A stretch of DNA of 14,409 bases from an uncultured Selenomonadaceae bacterium (GCA_905236785.1 CAJOQC010000144.1:1-14409), one strand, 5' to 3'; shown: positions 1 through 7,350, numbered from the stretch's first letter. Program-made: numbers and translations. Notes: a model not told the origin generated them from the letters alone.

Positions 1-7
1 AAATCAG

Positions 8-51
8 CCCTCCTCTTGGAGGAGGGTGTCGGCGTAGCCGACGGGAGGAGG
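8..51. repeat. GC-rich double-hairpin repeat
   Basis: Two adjacent perfect stem-loops are visible. The first pairs CCCTCCTC (8-15) with GAGGAGGG (19-26) around a 3-nt loop. The second pairs GTCGGC (28-33) with GCCGAC (37-42) around GTA. A third purine block (45-51) is identical to part of the first right arm, so CCTCCTC (9-15) could pair with either and make alternative folds. It has no coding potential. Such compact imbricated hairpins are typical of dispersed intergenic repeats, but no second copy lies in this window, so that is inference. A transcription terminator is less likely because no T-run follows. Confidence 0.55.
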
Positions 52-122
52 TATAAAAGCGAGTTTTTAGAGATGCCCTTAACAACATTTTACGTTCTTG
101 CTGTTTTACCAAAAGTATAACC

Positions 123-151
123 TTGCAATGTCCGCCGACAGGCGTTATCAT
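123..151 (+). promoter_or_regulatory. candidate sigma-70 promoter of the polysaccharide deacetylase gene
   Basis: TTGCAA (123-128) and TATCAT (146-151) are separated by exactly 17 bp. Transcription would start near 158, giving a leader of about 50 nt. The -35 hexamer is the same as at the rpsF promoter. Based on hexamer match and spacing only. Confidence 0.45.
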
Positions 152-206
152 GCAAAAATAATGTTTACCGATAACAGCTTACGCTAAATGTAAGGATTTG
201 ACAACC

Positions 207-1028
207 GTGATTAAGAAAAAAATTGTTAAAACCGCAATAATCCTCACCGTTATTTTTGCCTTGGCGGGGGTGGGGCTGTTGCTATATTTGCGTTCGTTGC
301 CCGCGCCGCAAGGCTTCCCCATACTTGAGTATCATCGCGTGACAAAAACCGACAACAGCGACGGCTATAGCTACAATGTGCCGCCGCCGGAATTTGCCGC
401 GCAAATGGATTACCTTGTCGCCAATGGCTACACCACCATAACCCTGATTGATTTCATGAAAGCCAAAAAGGGTAAATTTACCATGCCCGAAAAGCCCATT
501 ATCATTACCTTTGACGACGGCTACACCGATAATTTTCATGAGCTGTTGCCCATTTTGACCGAACGCAAAATGAAAGCCGTGGTCTTTATGATAACCAATA
601 ACATAAACGAAAAAGGTTATCTCACTTGGGACGAACTTAGAGCGTTGCAGGAAAACGGCATGGAAATCGGCAGCCATTCCGCCAATCATTTGCCCATTAC
701 GACCCTCGATGCAGAAAAGGCCGACGAAGAAGTGCGTCTTTCTAAACTGCTTATGGAATGGAACGGAATAAAAACCGTGTTCGCCTTCTCCTACCCCAAC
801 GGCAAATATGACGCGAAAAGAGATCCCGTATTGCTCCGGGATAACGAGTACCTTTGCGCGGTGACCGGCGACGCGGGGTTGAACAACGAAGAAACCGACC
901 CGTATCTGTTAAAGCGAATAAACGTGCCGCATCCGCGCTTTGGCATCTATGAATTTCGCTGGCGGCTATATAAAGCCGAGTTGGCCGAACGCCTTAATTT
1001 GGCTCTTGCAATATTTTCCGGGCAATGA
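207..1028 (+). CDS. membrane-anchored polysaccharide deacetylase (NodB/CE4 family)
   Basis: Probable metal-dependent deacetylase acting on N-acetylated cell-wall or extracellular glycans outside the membrane. The protein is about 273 aa. A basic N-terminus is followed by one hydrophobic segment (about residues 9-30), probably an uncleaved anchor. The NodB domain shows its motifs: TFDDG (101-105; first Asp catalytic base, second metal ligand), HSANH (157-161; H-x3-H metal ligands) and SYPNG (195-199). The N-terminal YHRV segment is usual in this family. GTG at 207 was chosen because AAGGA (192-196) lies 10 nt upstream; an in-frame TTG at 198 would sit 1 nt from that site. The gene stands alone, and its stop codon overlaps the spacer of the rpsF promoter. 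The natural substrate cannot be told from the sequence. Confidence 0.88.
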   Translation: MIKKKIVKTAIILTVIFALAGVGLLLYLRSLPAPQGFPILEYHRVTKTDNSDGYSYNVPPPEFAAQMDYLVANGYTTITLIDFMKAKKGKFTMPEKPIIITFDDGYTDNFHELLPILTERKMKAVVFMITNNINEKGYLTWDELRALQENGMEIGSHSANHLPITTLDAEKADEEVRLSKLLMEWNGIKTVFAFSYPNGKYDAKRDPVLLRDNEYLCAVTGDAGLNNEETDPYLLKRINVPHPRFGIYEFRWRLYKAELAERLNLALAIFSGQ

Positions 1029-1034
1029 TATAAT
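1006..1034 (+). promoter_or_regulatory. strong extended -10 promoter of the rpsF operon
   Basis: TTGCAA (1006-1011), a 17-bp spacer and consensus TATAAT (1029-1034), preceded by TGA (1026-1028), which supplies the TGn extended -10 element. That TGA is also the deacetylase stop codon. Transcription would start near 1041, giving a leader of about 60 nt that contains a 6-bp hairpin (1053-1058 with 1070-1075). Confidence 0.75.
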
Positions 1035-1102
1035 CGCCTGTGTTCTTTCTCTGCTCTTGGTTTGTTGCTAAGAGCCTTACGACCACAGAGGAGGTGATTT
1101 TG

Positions 1103-1429
1103 GTGCGTAAATACGAGATAATTTTCATCGTGAAAATGATGGAAGAAGAAGCAATAAACGCCGTAATCGAGAAATTCAAAAAACTCATTGCCAACAACGG
1201 CGGCACGATTGACAAAGTGGATGCTTGGGGCAAACGTCGTCTTGCCTACGAAATTAAAGACATGACCGACGGATATTACTGCTTGTTCTATGTTACCTGC
1301 GAACCTGCTTGCGTTGCCGAGTGCGACCGCGTCATGAAGATAACCGACGATTTATTGAAGCACATGATCGTCCGCGTTGACGAGTATTCCGACAGCGACA
1401 GCAAAGAAAACGCAGAAGAGGAAAACTGA
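1103..1429 (+). CDS. rpsF: 30S ribosomal protein bS6
   Basis: Small-subunit ribosomal protein that pairs with S18 on the platform of the 30S subunit. The 108-aa product begins with the S6 signature RKYEIIFIV and keeps the characteristic VDAWGKRRLAYEI and ITDDLLKHMIVR segments. It ends in an acidic tail of about 12 residues, longer than the core fold. GTG at 1103 is the start: the near-perfect Shine-Dalgarno AGGAGGTGAT (1089-1098) puts it 8 nt after AGGAGG and the protein then starts exactly where S6 proteins do. The open frame runs upstream to 1040, but that part is leader. First gene of the classic rpsF-ssb-rpsR operon; ssb starts 3 nt after the stop. Confidence 0.97.
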   Translation: MRKYEIIFIVKMMEEEAINAVIEKFKKLIANNGGTIDKVDAWGKRRLAYEIKDMTDGYYCLFYVTCEPACVAECDRVMKITDDLLKHMIVRVDEYSDSDSKENAEEEN

Positions 1430-1432
1430 TTT

Positions 1433-1897
1433 ATGAACAGAGTTATTCTTATCGGCCGCTTAACTCGCGACCCCGAACTTAGATACACGCAAAACGGTTT
1501 GGCGGTGGCACAAATGAGCTTGGCTGTCGATCGTCGCTTTCGCCGTGATAATGCCACACAAACAGCGGATTTTTTTACTCTTGTGGCTTGGGACAAATTA
1601 GCGGAAATTTGCGGTAATAATCTCACCAAAGGCAGACGTATAGGTGTTGAGGGGCGTTTGCAATCAAGAAGTTACGAAGCCAAAGACGGCACAAAAAGAT
1701 ATGTCGTTGAAGTAGTTATTGACAATTTGGAGTTCTTGGATTCTAAAAACTCCGACAGTCGTAGTAACAGTAACGATGACAGTTTCCCCGGCGATGCCGA
1801 CTATCAAGGCGCGCCGCCCGCCCAAACTTCGCGTTCTGCGAGTAGTAAACCTGCCGATTTCGGCGGCGATATGGAAGATGAGGACATTCCGTTCTGA
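1433..1897 (+). CDS. ssb: single-stranded DNA-binding protein
   Basis: Binds single-stranded DNA as an OB-fold tetramer during replication, repair and recombination, and recruits partners through its C-terminal tip. The protein is 154 aa. Residues 1-105 form the OB domain, starting MNRVILIGRLTRDPELR and containing the aromatic-rich strands FFTLVAWDKLAE and GRRIGVEGRLQ. About 40 flexible residues rich in Ser, Asn, Asp and Pro follow, then the acidic partner-binding tip MEDEDIPF. The length is normal for bacterial SSB. It lies between the genes for S6 and S18, the usual arrangement in Bacillota. A purine-rich site near 1416-1421 serves as ribosome binding site. The left arm of an 18-bp repeat starts inside the stop codon. 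Confidence 0.97.
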   Translation: MNRVILIGRLTRDPELRYTQNGLAVAQMSLAVDRRFRRDNATQTADFFTLVAWDKLAEICGNNLTKGRRIGVEGRLQSRSYEAKDGTKRYVVEVVIDNLEFLDSKNSDSRSNSNDDSFPGDADYQGAPPAQTSRSASSKPADFGGDMEDEDIPF

Positions 1898-1957
1898 TGC
1901 TACTCTTCAATTAAATTTAGAAAGTTTTTGATTGAAGAGACGCAAGCTGTTGCTTGC
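1896..1957. repeat. repeat copy 1 with hairpins in the ssb-rpsR gap
   Basis: GATGCTACTCTTCAATTA (1896-1913) is identical to 2288-2305. Here the right arm is decayed: only ATTGAAGAG (1931-1939) remains to pair with CTCTTCAAT (1903-1911). A second small hairpin follows, GCAAGC (1942-1947) with GCTTGC (1952-1957), then TTT. It starts within the ssb stop codon and ends 17 nt before the rpsR ribosome binding site. It could modulate rpsR expression, but nothing shows this. Confidence 0.6.
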
Positions 1958-1986
1958 TTTACTTTTCGGAGAATGGAGGAATAGAT

Positions 1987-2220
1987 TTGATTAAGCGAGA
2001 CAGAAGCAGAAGGCCGCGTCGCAAAGTCTGCTCGTTTTGTGTAGATAAAATCGAGCATATCGATTACAAAGACGTTGCGCGCCTTCGTCGCTTTACCACC
2101 GAGCGCGGGAAAATTTTACCGCGCCGCATATCCGGCAACTGCGCAAAACATCAACGTCAGGTGACGCTTGCCATTAAGCGCGCCCGCAACATCGCGCTTT
2201 TGCCTTTCACAGCAGAATAA
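1987..2220 (+). CDS. rpsR: 30S ribosomal protein bS18
   Basis: Small-subunit protein that forms a heterodimer with S6. The 77-aa product starts [12 protein letters not shown] and contains the S18 core [22 protein letters not shown], then [10 protein letters not shown]. It keeps CSFC near the N-terminus and C-x2-H later, the cysteine-containing (zinc-type) form of S18. TTG at 1987 is the start because GGAGGA (1975-1980) lies 6 nt upstream; the only nearby ATG (1972) runs into a stop after two codons, and the frame upstream of 1987 does not look like S18. Last gene of the operon, closed by the terminator at 2239-2272. Confidence 0.95.
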   Translation: MIKRDRSRRPRRKVCSFCVDKIEHIDYKDVARLRRFTTERGKILPRRISGNCAKHQRQVTLAIKRARNIALLPFTAE

Positions 2221-2238
2221 TTTTCGTGTTGCTATACG

Positions 2239-2272
2239 AAAAATCCTTCCCCGTAAGGGGAAGGATTTTTTT
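2239..2272 (+). terminator. strong bidirectional rho-independent terminator
   Basis: A 14-bp perfect stem (2239-2252 with 2257-2270), GTAA loop, five A on the left and seven T on the right. It ends the rpsF operon on the plus strand and, with a T-run on the other strand as well, can also stop htrA transcripts coming from the right. Confidence 0.93.
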
Positions 2273-2287
2273 GCCATAACAACGAAC

Positions 2288-2336
2288 GATGCTACTCTTC
2301 AATTATGACTGTACGATTTTAATTGAAGAGTAGCAT
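2288..2336. repeat. repeat copy 2: 17-bp inverted repeat between convergent genes
   Basis: ATGCTACTCTTCAATTA (2289-2305) pairs perfectly with 2320-2336 around a 14-nt loop. With the preceding G, the left arm is an 18-bp direct repeat of 1896-1913. It lies 19 bp beyond the htrA stop. No T-run follows on either strand, so it is not a standard terminator; it may be a short dispersed palindromic element or an mRNA 3'-end stabiliser. Confidence 0.7.
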
Positions 2337-2355
2337 GGAAATTTAACGGGAAATT

Positions 2356-3474
2356 TTAATTGTCACGGGGAATTTCTTCTAAGGTTATTTCAATATCGCG
2401 TTCATGACCGTCACGCTCATAGTGAACGTTTACCTTGTCACCGACTTTGTGATTGGCGATTATGTTCCTAAGCTCGCTGACGCTGTTGGTTTCGGTGCCG
2501 TCGATTTTCAAAATGACATCGCCCCGCGCCATTCCCGCTTTACCCGCCGGGGCATCAAGGCTCACACGGAAAACATACACGCCCTTGTTTATGTTTAGCT
2601 GGTAGCCGTAACGAAGGGCAGTTTCCTTGTCAAACACGGTAACGCCAAGGAAGGGACGCGCCACATAACCTTTTTCCATAAGCTCTTTTATTATGGTTTG
2701 CACCGTGTTTATGGGAATGGAAAAGCCCATGCCCTCAACGCCGCTTGCCGCCAATTTCGCGCTGTTGATGCCGATAACCGCGCCGTCGGCATTTACAAGC
2801 GCGCCGCCTGAATTGCCGGGGTTAATGGCCGCGTCGGTTTGCAAAAGTTTTACGCGGCGATCGCTTATTTCAAGCGTGCGGTTTAGCGCGCTGATTACCC
2901 CCACCGTCACGCTGCCTTGAAACTCCAAGCCCAACGGGTTACCGATGGCAATGGCCGGTTCGCCCACCACCACATTGTCGCTGTCGCCAAAAACAGCCGC
3001 CGGCAAGTCGCCGTCAACGTCAATTTTCACAACAGCAATATCTGTAAGAGAATCTGCGCCGATAAGCCGCCCCTTAAATGTGCGCCCGTCAGACAGGGAC
3101 ACAATAAGCTCCTTCGCACCTTCGATAACGTGATTGTTGGTGACTATGTACCCGTCCTTTTGAAAAATCACGCCCGAACCTACGCCTTGAGTCTGCACGG
3201 GATTATTGAACCAATCCCGCGCCACGGCCTTGTTGGTGATGCCGACGACGGCAGGGCCTACCGACTTGGCGACGCGAACGGCGGGCGTGTTGCGAGCTTC
3301 GGATATATTGCCGGCCGCCGCCGCGTTTTTTTCAAAACCCGCGCTTGCCGTAGCATTGCCGCCCTCGTTTACGGACACCGCCGAACAGCCGGAAAACATG
3401 ACCGCCGTCAAGGCAAAGGCTGCCACTGCCGGGGCAATACAGTGTTTCCGCGATAATTTATTTTTTAGGAACAT
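2356..3474 (-). CDS. htrA: HtrA/DegP-family serine protease with one PDZ domain, probable lipoprotein
   Basis: Envelope quality-control protease that degrades misfolded or damaged exported proteins. It is 372 aa. Residues 1-30 form a signal peptide ending in FSGC, compatible with a lipobox, so the mature protein is probably lipid-anchored at Cys30. The trypsin-like domain holds the full triad: His115 in TNNHVIEGA, Asp145 in LTDIAVVKID and Ser222 in NPGNSGGAL. One PDZ domain follows (about 274-370), starting RPFLGV and including RGDVILKIDG. ATG at 3474 was preferred over an in-frame ATG at 3546: GGAGGA lies 10 nt upstream, the signal peptide then starts properly, and the promoter at 3525-3553 lies between the two. 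The gene is monocistronic and divergent from the CoA ligase. Confidence 0.94.
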   Translation of the reverse strand: MFLKNKLSRKHCIAPAVAAFALTAVMFSGCSAVSVNEGGNATASAGFEKNAAAAGNISEARNTPAVRVAKSVGPAVVGITNKAVARDWFNNPVQTQGVGSGVIFQKDGYIVTNNHVIEGAKELIVSLSDGRTFKGRLIGADSLTDIAVVKIDVDGDLPAAVFGDSDNVVVGEPAIAIGNPLGLEFQGSVTVGVISALNRTLEISDRRVKLLQTDAAINPGNSGGALVNADGAVIGINSAKLAASGVEGMGFSIPINTVQTIIKELMEKGYVARPFLGVTVFDKETALRYGYQLNINKGVYVFRVSLDAPAGKAGMARGDVILKIDGTETNSVSELRNIIANHKVGDKVNVHYERDGHERDIEITLEEIPRDN

Positions 3475-3524
3475 TATTTTTATTTCCTCCTCTGTACCAA
3501 AATATTTATCTTCAGCAAGACTTA

Positions 3525-3553
3525 ATTTTAATGACAAAAACATCAAAAGTCAA
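3525..3553 (-). promoter_or_regulatory. sigma-70 promoter of htrA
   Basis: On the minus strand, TTGACT (3553-3548), a 17-bp spacer and TAAAAT (3530-3525). Transcription would start near 3518, giving a leader of about 45 nt. It lies inside the longest possible htrA reading frame, which supports the shorter start. Confidence 0.65.
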
Positions 3554-3559
3554 TGGTTC

Positions 3560-3588
3560 TTGTTATTGTCCCTTCCGTTTGTTATAAT
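3560..3588 (+). promoter_or_regulatory. sigma-70 promoter of the CoA ligase/ACT operon
   Basis: TTGTTA (3560-3565), a 17-bp spacer and consensus TATAAT (3583-3588), with transcription from about 3595. Its -35 box lies only 6 bp from the -35 box of the divergent htrA promoter, so two polymerases probably cannot occupy both at once. Confidence 0.68.
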
Positions 3589-3695
3589 AAGCGGCGAACA
3601 AACATTAAATCGGTGTATGCAAATATCGCTTGCACTCATTTTTATGACGAACTTTGACGGTTAAAGCCGACGAAGCCGCAATGAAAGGGCAGATT

Positions 3696-4997
3696 ATGGG
3701 AAATTATTTTCAAGAAGAATTTGAATGTATGTCGCCGGAAAAAATAAAAGAACTGCAAAACGAAAAATTTCTGCGACAAATTAAACACGTTTACGAAAAC
3801 GTGCCGTATTATCGAAAAAAAATGGTCGATAAGGGAGTAAACCTTTCGGACATTAAATCCCTTGACGATATAAAAAAATTGCCATTCTTGTCCAAGGCGG
3901 ACTTAAAATCGGCGTATCCGCAAGGGCTGTTGGCCGTACCCTTAAAAGACTGTGTGCGCATCCACTCTACCTCCGGCACAACGGGCAAAAGAGTCGTATC
4001 CTTTTACACCCAAGCAGATATTGATATGTGGAACGATTGTTGTGCGCGAGCATTGGCGGCGGCGGGCGGCACAAAGGATGACGTTTGCCACATAGCCTAC
4101 GGCTACGGATTGTTTACCGGCGGCGCAGGGCTTGACGGCGGCTCTCATAAACTTGGTTGCCTCACCGTGCCGGCAAGTTCCGGCAATACGGAACGGCAAA
4201 TTATGTTCATAATGGATTTGCAGGCGACAATTCTTTGTTGTACTCCAAGTTATGCCGCCTATCTTGGCGAAGCAATGAAAGAAATGGGGTATGCCCCCGA
4301 AGATATTCCGCTTAAAATTGGCATTTTCGGCGCGGAGGCATGGTCAGAGGAAATGCGACGCGACATTGAAAAAACTCTCGGCATTAAGGCCTACGACATT
4401 TACGGCTTAACGGAAATTTCCGGACCCGGCGTTGCTTTTGAATGTTCCGAACAAAAGGGTATGCACATAAACGAGGATCATTTTTACGCCGAAATAATAA
4501 ACCCCGACACCGGCGAAGTTTTACCCGAAGGCGAATACGGCGAGTTGGTCTTTAGCTCCCTCGACAAACAGGCCTTCCCCTTGCTTCGTTACCGTACCCG
4601 CGACATTTGCCGCCTCACCCGCGAAAAATGCTCCTGCGGCAGAACCCACATCCGCATGGAAAAACCAAAAGGCCGTTCGGATGATATGCTCATCATTCGC
4701 GGCGTAAACGTGTTCCCGAGCCAAATAGAAACGGTATTGTTAAACAACGGCTACGCCGCAAATTATCAAATTATCGTCGATAGGGTGAACAACACCGATA
4801 CTCTCGATGTCAAGGTCGAAATGACCCCCGATATGTTTACGGATAACGTGGGCGAAATTGACGAACGCAGAAAAACACTCTCGGATGGCATAAAAACCAT
4901 GCTCGGCATAAAAGCGAAAGTTTCCTTGGTTGCGCCAAAAACAATCGCCCGCAGCGAAGGAAAGGCCGTTCGCGTCATAGACAAGCGCAAAATTTGA
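3696..4997 (+). CDS. paaK: phenylacetate-CoA ligase (PaaK-type adenylate-forming enzyme)
   Basis: Activates phenylacetate or a related aryl acid with ATP and CoA through an acyl-adenylate. The 433-aa product has the normal length for PaaK. Visible motifs: the phosphate loop STSGTTGK (91-98), YGLTE (236-240), RYRTRD (298-303), a CSCGR segment (312-316) and the C-terminal ARSEGK with the likely catalytic Lys423. ATG at 3696 was chosen because the protein then begins with the family-typical EEFECMSPEKIKELQNEKF and AAAGGG lies 6 nt upstream; ATG at 3681 and TTG at 3654 also remain open. In anaerobes such ligases are often linked to indolepyruvate oxidoreductase in aromatic amino acid degradation, but iorAB is not in this window. 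The next gene follows after 14 nt. Confidence 0.92.
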   Translation: MGNYFQEEFECMSPEKIKELQNEKFLRQIKHVYENVPYYRKKMVDKGVNLSDIKSLDDIKKLPFLSKADLKSAYPQGLLAVPLKDCVRIHSTSGTTGKRVVSFYTQADIDMWNDCCARALAAAGGTKDDVCHIAYGYGLFTGGAGLDGGSHKLGCLTVPASSGNTERQIMFIMDLQATILCCTPSYAAYLGEAMKEMGYAPEDIPLKIGIFGAEAWSEEMRRDIEKTLGIKAYDIYGLTEISGPGVAFECSEQKGMHINEDHFYAEIINPDTGEVLPEGEYGELVFSSLDKQAFPLLRYRTRDICRLTREKCSCGRTHIRMEKPKGRSDDMLIIRGVNVFPSQIETVLLNNGYAANYQIIVDRVNNTDTLDVKVEMTPDMFTDNVGEIDERRKTLSDGIKTMLGIKAKVSLVAPKTIARSEGKAVRVIDKRKI

Positions 4998-5011
4998 AAG
5001 GAGAGAGCGAC

Positions 5012-5437
5012 ATGAGCATAAAACAAATTTCGATTTTTCTTGAAAACAAGCCGGGAATGTTAAAAAGAATGACCGACGTTTTGGCTTCGCACGACATTAA
5101 CATTCGCGCCTTGTCCTTGGCCGATACCAAAGATTTCGGGATTGTTCGTATGTTGGTGAACGACGTTTATGTGGCGACAAATATCCTTAAGGAAGAAAAT
5201 TTCATAGCCTCTTTAACCCCCGTGCTGGCATACGAAATTTCCGACAAAGCCGGCGACTTAAACAGGTTGCTGGATAAATTCGCCGCTGTAAACGTCAACA
5301 TCGAATATATGTATGCCTTTGCCGGCAAAAAAGGAGCATACATGATTTTCCGCGTAGCTGACACGAAAAAGGCGGAAGCCGCCTTAAACGGCCAAGGACT
5401 AAAATCCCTGACTCAAGACGAAATTGCCGACGTATGA
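5012..5437 (+). CDS. tandem ACT-domain amino-acid-binding regulatory protein
   Basis: Small cytoplasmic protein of 141 aa made of two ACT-like domains: residues 2-68, beginning IKQISIFLENKPGMLKRMTD, and about 70-138, beginning PVLAYEISDKAGDLNRLLDK. Both carry the pattern in which a beta strand leads to a glycine at the ligand-binding turn. There is no enzymatic domain, so it probably senses an amino acid, perhaps an aromatic one given its neighbour. ATG at 5012 has AAAGGAG (4997-5003) 8 nt upstream; that site overlaps the ligase stop codon, so the pair is probably translated together. Stand-alone double-ACT proteins beside PaaK are a recurrent arrangement in anaerobic Bacillota. The ligand is unknown. 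Confidence 0.88.
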   Translation: MSIKQISIFLENKPGMLKRMTDVLASHDINIRALSLADTKDFGIVRMLVNDVYVATNILKEENFIASLTPVLAYEISDKAGDLNRLLDKFAAVNVNIEYMYAFAGKKGAYMIFRVADTKKAEAALNGQGLKSLTQDEIADV

Positions 5438-5485
5438 TGCGTTGACAACAATTTACACAGCCACCTTAAAACAACGCAAAAATTC

Positions 5486-5514
5486 TTGAAATTCAAGTTT
5501 TTTTCCTGTATATT
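5486..5514 (+). promoter_or_regulatory. promoter of the TadG-like gene, with a dyad on the -35 box
   Basis: TTGAAA (5486-5491), a 17-bp spacer and TATATT (5509-5514). The -35 box lies within the 13-bp perfect dyad CTTGAAATTCAAG (5485-5497), which could be a regulator site; the dyad is short and may be chance. Confidence 0.6.
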
Positions 5515-5563
5515 ATAGGCGAGTTTGACAATATATTCTTCTAAACTCCGGAGGGATTTATCA

Positions 5564-7165
5564 ATGATTGGAATACCTTATTTCAGCCAAAGAATTAAAA
5601 AAATGCGGCGAAATTCGGAAAAGGGCGCAATGTTGGTGGCCGCAGCCTTGGGCATGGCGGGGCTTATGTTTATGGGTGCAGTTGGCGTTGATGTGGGCAA
5701 GTATTACGTCGAAGGCTCCAATTTGCAAAACGCCGCCGATGCCGCAGCCATTGCCGGCGCGTCGGTCTATGTGCAAAACGGCAAACTGACGCTTGTCCCC
5801 GCCTCCGACATCACGGAAAACGGCAACACCATTACGGTCAAAATCGGTAGCAAAGAATACACCTTCACCAAAGAAAGCGATAAAACAAAAGGATACACGG
5901 AAGCCGCACGCTACGTTACGTCCAACACCGGCGATAAAGTTACCTTAAGCAATGACGACACCGAATTGTGGAAGATGCCCGTCACCGTCACACAGGTAAC
6001 CGGCAAAACCGCCTCCTATGCCGATGCGTATTGCTATCGCGTGAACGTCAACGATACCGTTCCCATGAGTTTTGCGCGGTTCTTCGGCATCGAAAGCTGG
6101 CCGATTGACGCAAACGCCGTCGCCATGGTTATGCCTTCTTTCGATACCGTGCCAGAAGATAAGGACATCACCGAATTTATAAAAACCGTGAACGCCAATA
6201 TTTACCACACCGTACCCAACTTTTATTGGGAAACTATTCATGACGGCGGAGATTCCTTTTCGATTAAAGGCACGGACGGCAAGATCACCACAAGAAAAGG
6301 CTACGGCGACAGAAGTTCCAAATACTTCACGACAAGTTACAGCAGCTACATAGACAGCATAACCAAGCGCGGCAATCTTAGCAAAAGCCTTTATGCCGCC
6401 TATCTTAACGGTTCTGACAGATTTTGTTCCTACGGTATGGATACGGTAAAATCACGCTCAAACAACTTAAAACAGCTTGAGTATACCCTTGACAGCGACC
6501 TTATTCGCAAAGCATCAAGCGACGGCTCTGAGATTACGGGGTTGTTCCTCGACCGGCCCAATGTGGGCAGTAACTCAAACATTCGCGCCACCGTTCTTAA
6601 CATAACCGACGACAATATCAGCGACAACAACGAAGTGCCGCTCTTTATGCGCTTTGAAAGCGAGCCGGTTATCGTGGGGAGTAGCAAGACCTATGTACAA
6701 CCCATCACGGTAAATGTTCAGGAATACCAAGAAAAACCCCTTGTTATTGCGTATGACGGCCCGGATCCAAATCGCACCGCCAACGATGCGCCGCGCATCA
6801 ATTCCTCCGACGGTTCCTACAACAGCAAAGGCGACACCGCCACTGCCACAACCCAGTCCGCGCCCTACACTTTGCATTTGGAAGCGGATTTTAACGGCGT
6901 AATATACGCGCCCTACAGCAAAGTGACCATAACGGGTACGGGCAAAATAAACGGCTTTATCATGGCGGCGGAGATTGACGACCAAAGCACCAACGCCGGC
7001 TCGCGCAAATCCCTTGAATCCCAAGAAGTGGAACTTCCCACATGGGGCGCAACCCCCCGCAGCGGCAACCAACGCTTTGATTATGAGGTAACCACCGTAA
7101 CGAACAAATATAAAGTTGTTTACGACGATTTCCACAATTACACCATGTCCGAAGTAAGTATGTAA
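5564..7165 (+). CDS. TadG-like pilus-assembly-associated protein
   Basis: Probable membrane-anchored envelope protein of 533 aa. Residues 1-20 are basic and 22-42 are a hydrophobic segment. It is followed by GVDVGKYYVEGSNLQNAADA and then AAIAGAS, the hallmark of the TadG N-terminal domain (putative Flp pilus assembly). The long remainder is exported-type: low in Cys, rich in Thr, Ser, Asn and Asp. Near the C-terminus FNGVIYAPYSKVTITGTGKI resembles the polymer-forming repeats seen in some pilus-associated proteins. ATG at 5564 has GGAGGG (5550-5555) 8 nt upstream; an in-frame TTG at 5525 has no such site. It stands alone with its own promoter, and no other tad/flp gene lies in the window. Domain assignment is by N-terminal pattern; its function is unproven. 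Confidence 0.78.
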   Translation: MIGIPYFSQRIKKMRRNSEKGAMLVAAALGMAGLMFMGAVGVDVGKYYVEGSNLQNAADAAAIAGASVYVQNGKLTLVPASDITENGNTITVKIGSKEYTFTKESDKTKGYTEAARYVTSNTGDKVTLSNDDTELWKMPVTVTQVTGKTASYADAYCYRVNVNDTVPMSFARFFGIESWPIDANAVAMVMPSFDTVPEDKDITEFIKTVNANIYHTVPNFYWETIHDGGDSFSIKGTDGKITTRKGYGDRSSKYFTTSYSSYIDSITKRGNLSKSLYAAYLNGSDRFCSYGMDTVKSRSNNLKQLEYTLDSDLIRKASSDGSEITGLFLDRPNVGSNSNIRATVLNITDDNISDNNEVPLFMRFESEPVIVGSSKTYVQPITVNVQEYQEKPLVIAYDGPDPNRTANDAPRINSSDGSYNSKGDTATATTQSAPYTLHLEADFNGVIYAPYSKVTITGTGKINGFIMAAEIDDQSTNAGSRKSLESQEVELPTWGATPRSGNQRFDYEVTTVTNKYKVVYDDFHNYTMSEVSM

Positions 7166-7206
7166 GTTTGTCGGCGGACAAAGTAAAAATTTTCTTTTGT
7201 GATATA

Positions 7207-7236
7207 TTGCCAAGAGCTTTCTGTTTGTGTTATAAT
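7207..7236 (+). promoter_or_regulatory. extended -10 promoter of the 68-residue protein gene
   Basis: TTGCCA (7207-7212), an 18-bp spacer and TATAAT (7231-7236), preceded by TGT (7228-7230), an extended -10 element. AAGAGCTT (7212-7219) and AAGCTCTT (7250-7257) form an 8-bp inverted repeat around the start of transcription, a possible operator. The leader is about 105 nt. Confidence 0.65.
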
Positions 7237-7350
7237 CAACGCAAATAGGAAGCTCTTTTGATTCTGTCGGCGGGGGTTTGCGACGCCCAACGCGCAACGG
7301 ATGGATTTGTGGAAGTGTTCATTTTGTTGTGACGTAAGGAGTTGTCAAAT

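Noticed and set aside
1041..1102. S6:S18 autoregulatory leader motif upstream of rpsF
   Set aside because: A hairpin is present (1053-1058 with 1070-1075), but I could not find the conserved CCG-containing bulge or loop expected of that motif, so only the promoter is reported.
5438..5478. Terminator after the ACT-domain gene
   Set aside because: TGCGTTG (5438-5444) and CAACGCA (5472-5478) are inverted repeats, but the loop is 27 nt and the plus strand continues with A rather than T.
7167..7182. Terminator after the TadG-like gene
   Set aside because: TTTGTC and GACAAA form a 6-bp hairpin with a GGCG loop, but no T-run follows directly; too weak to call.
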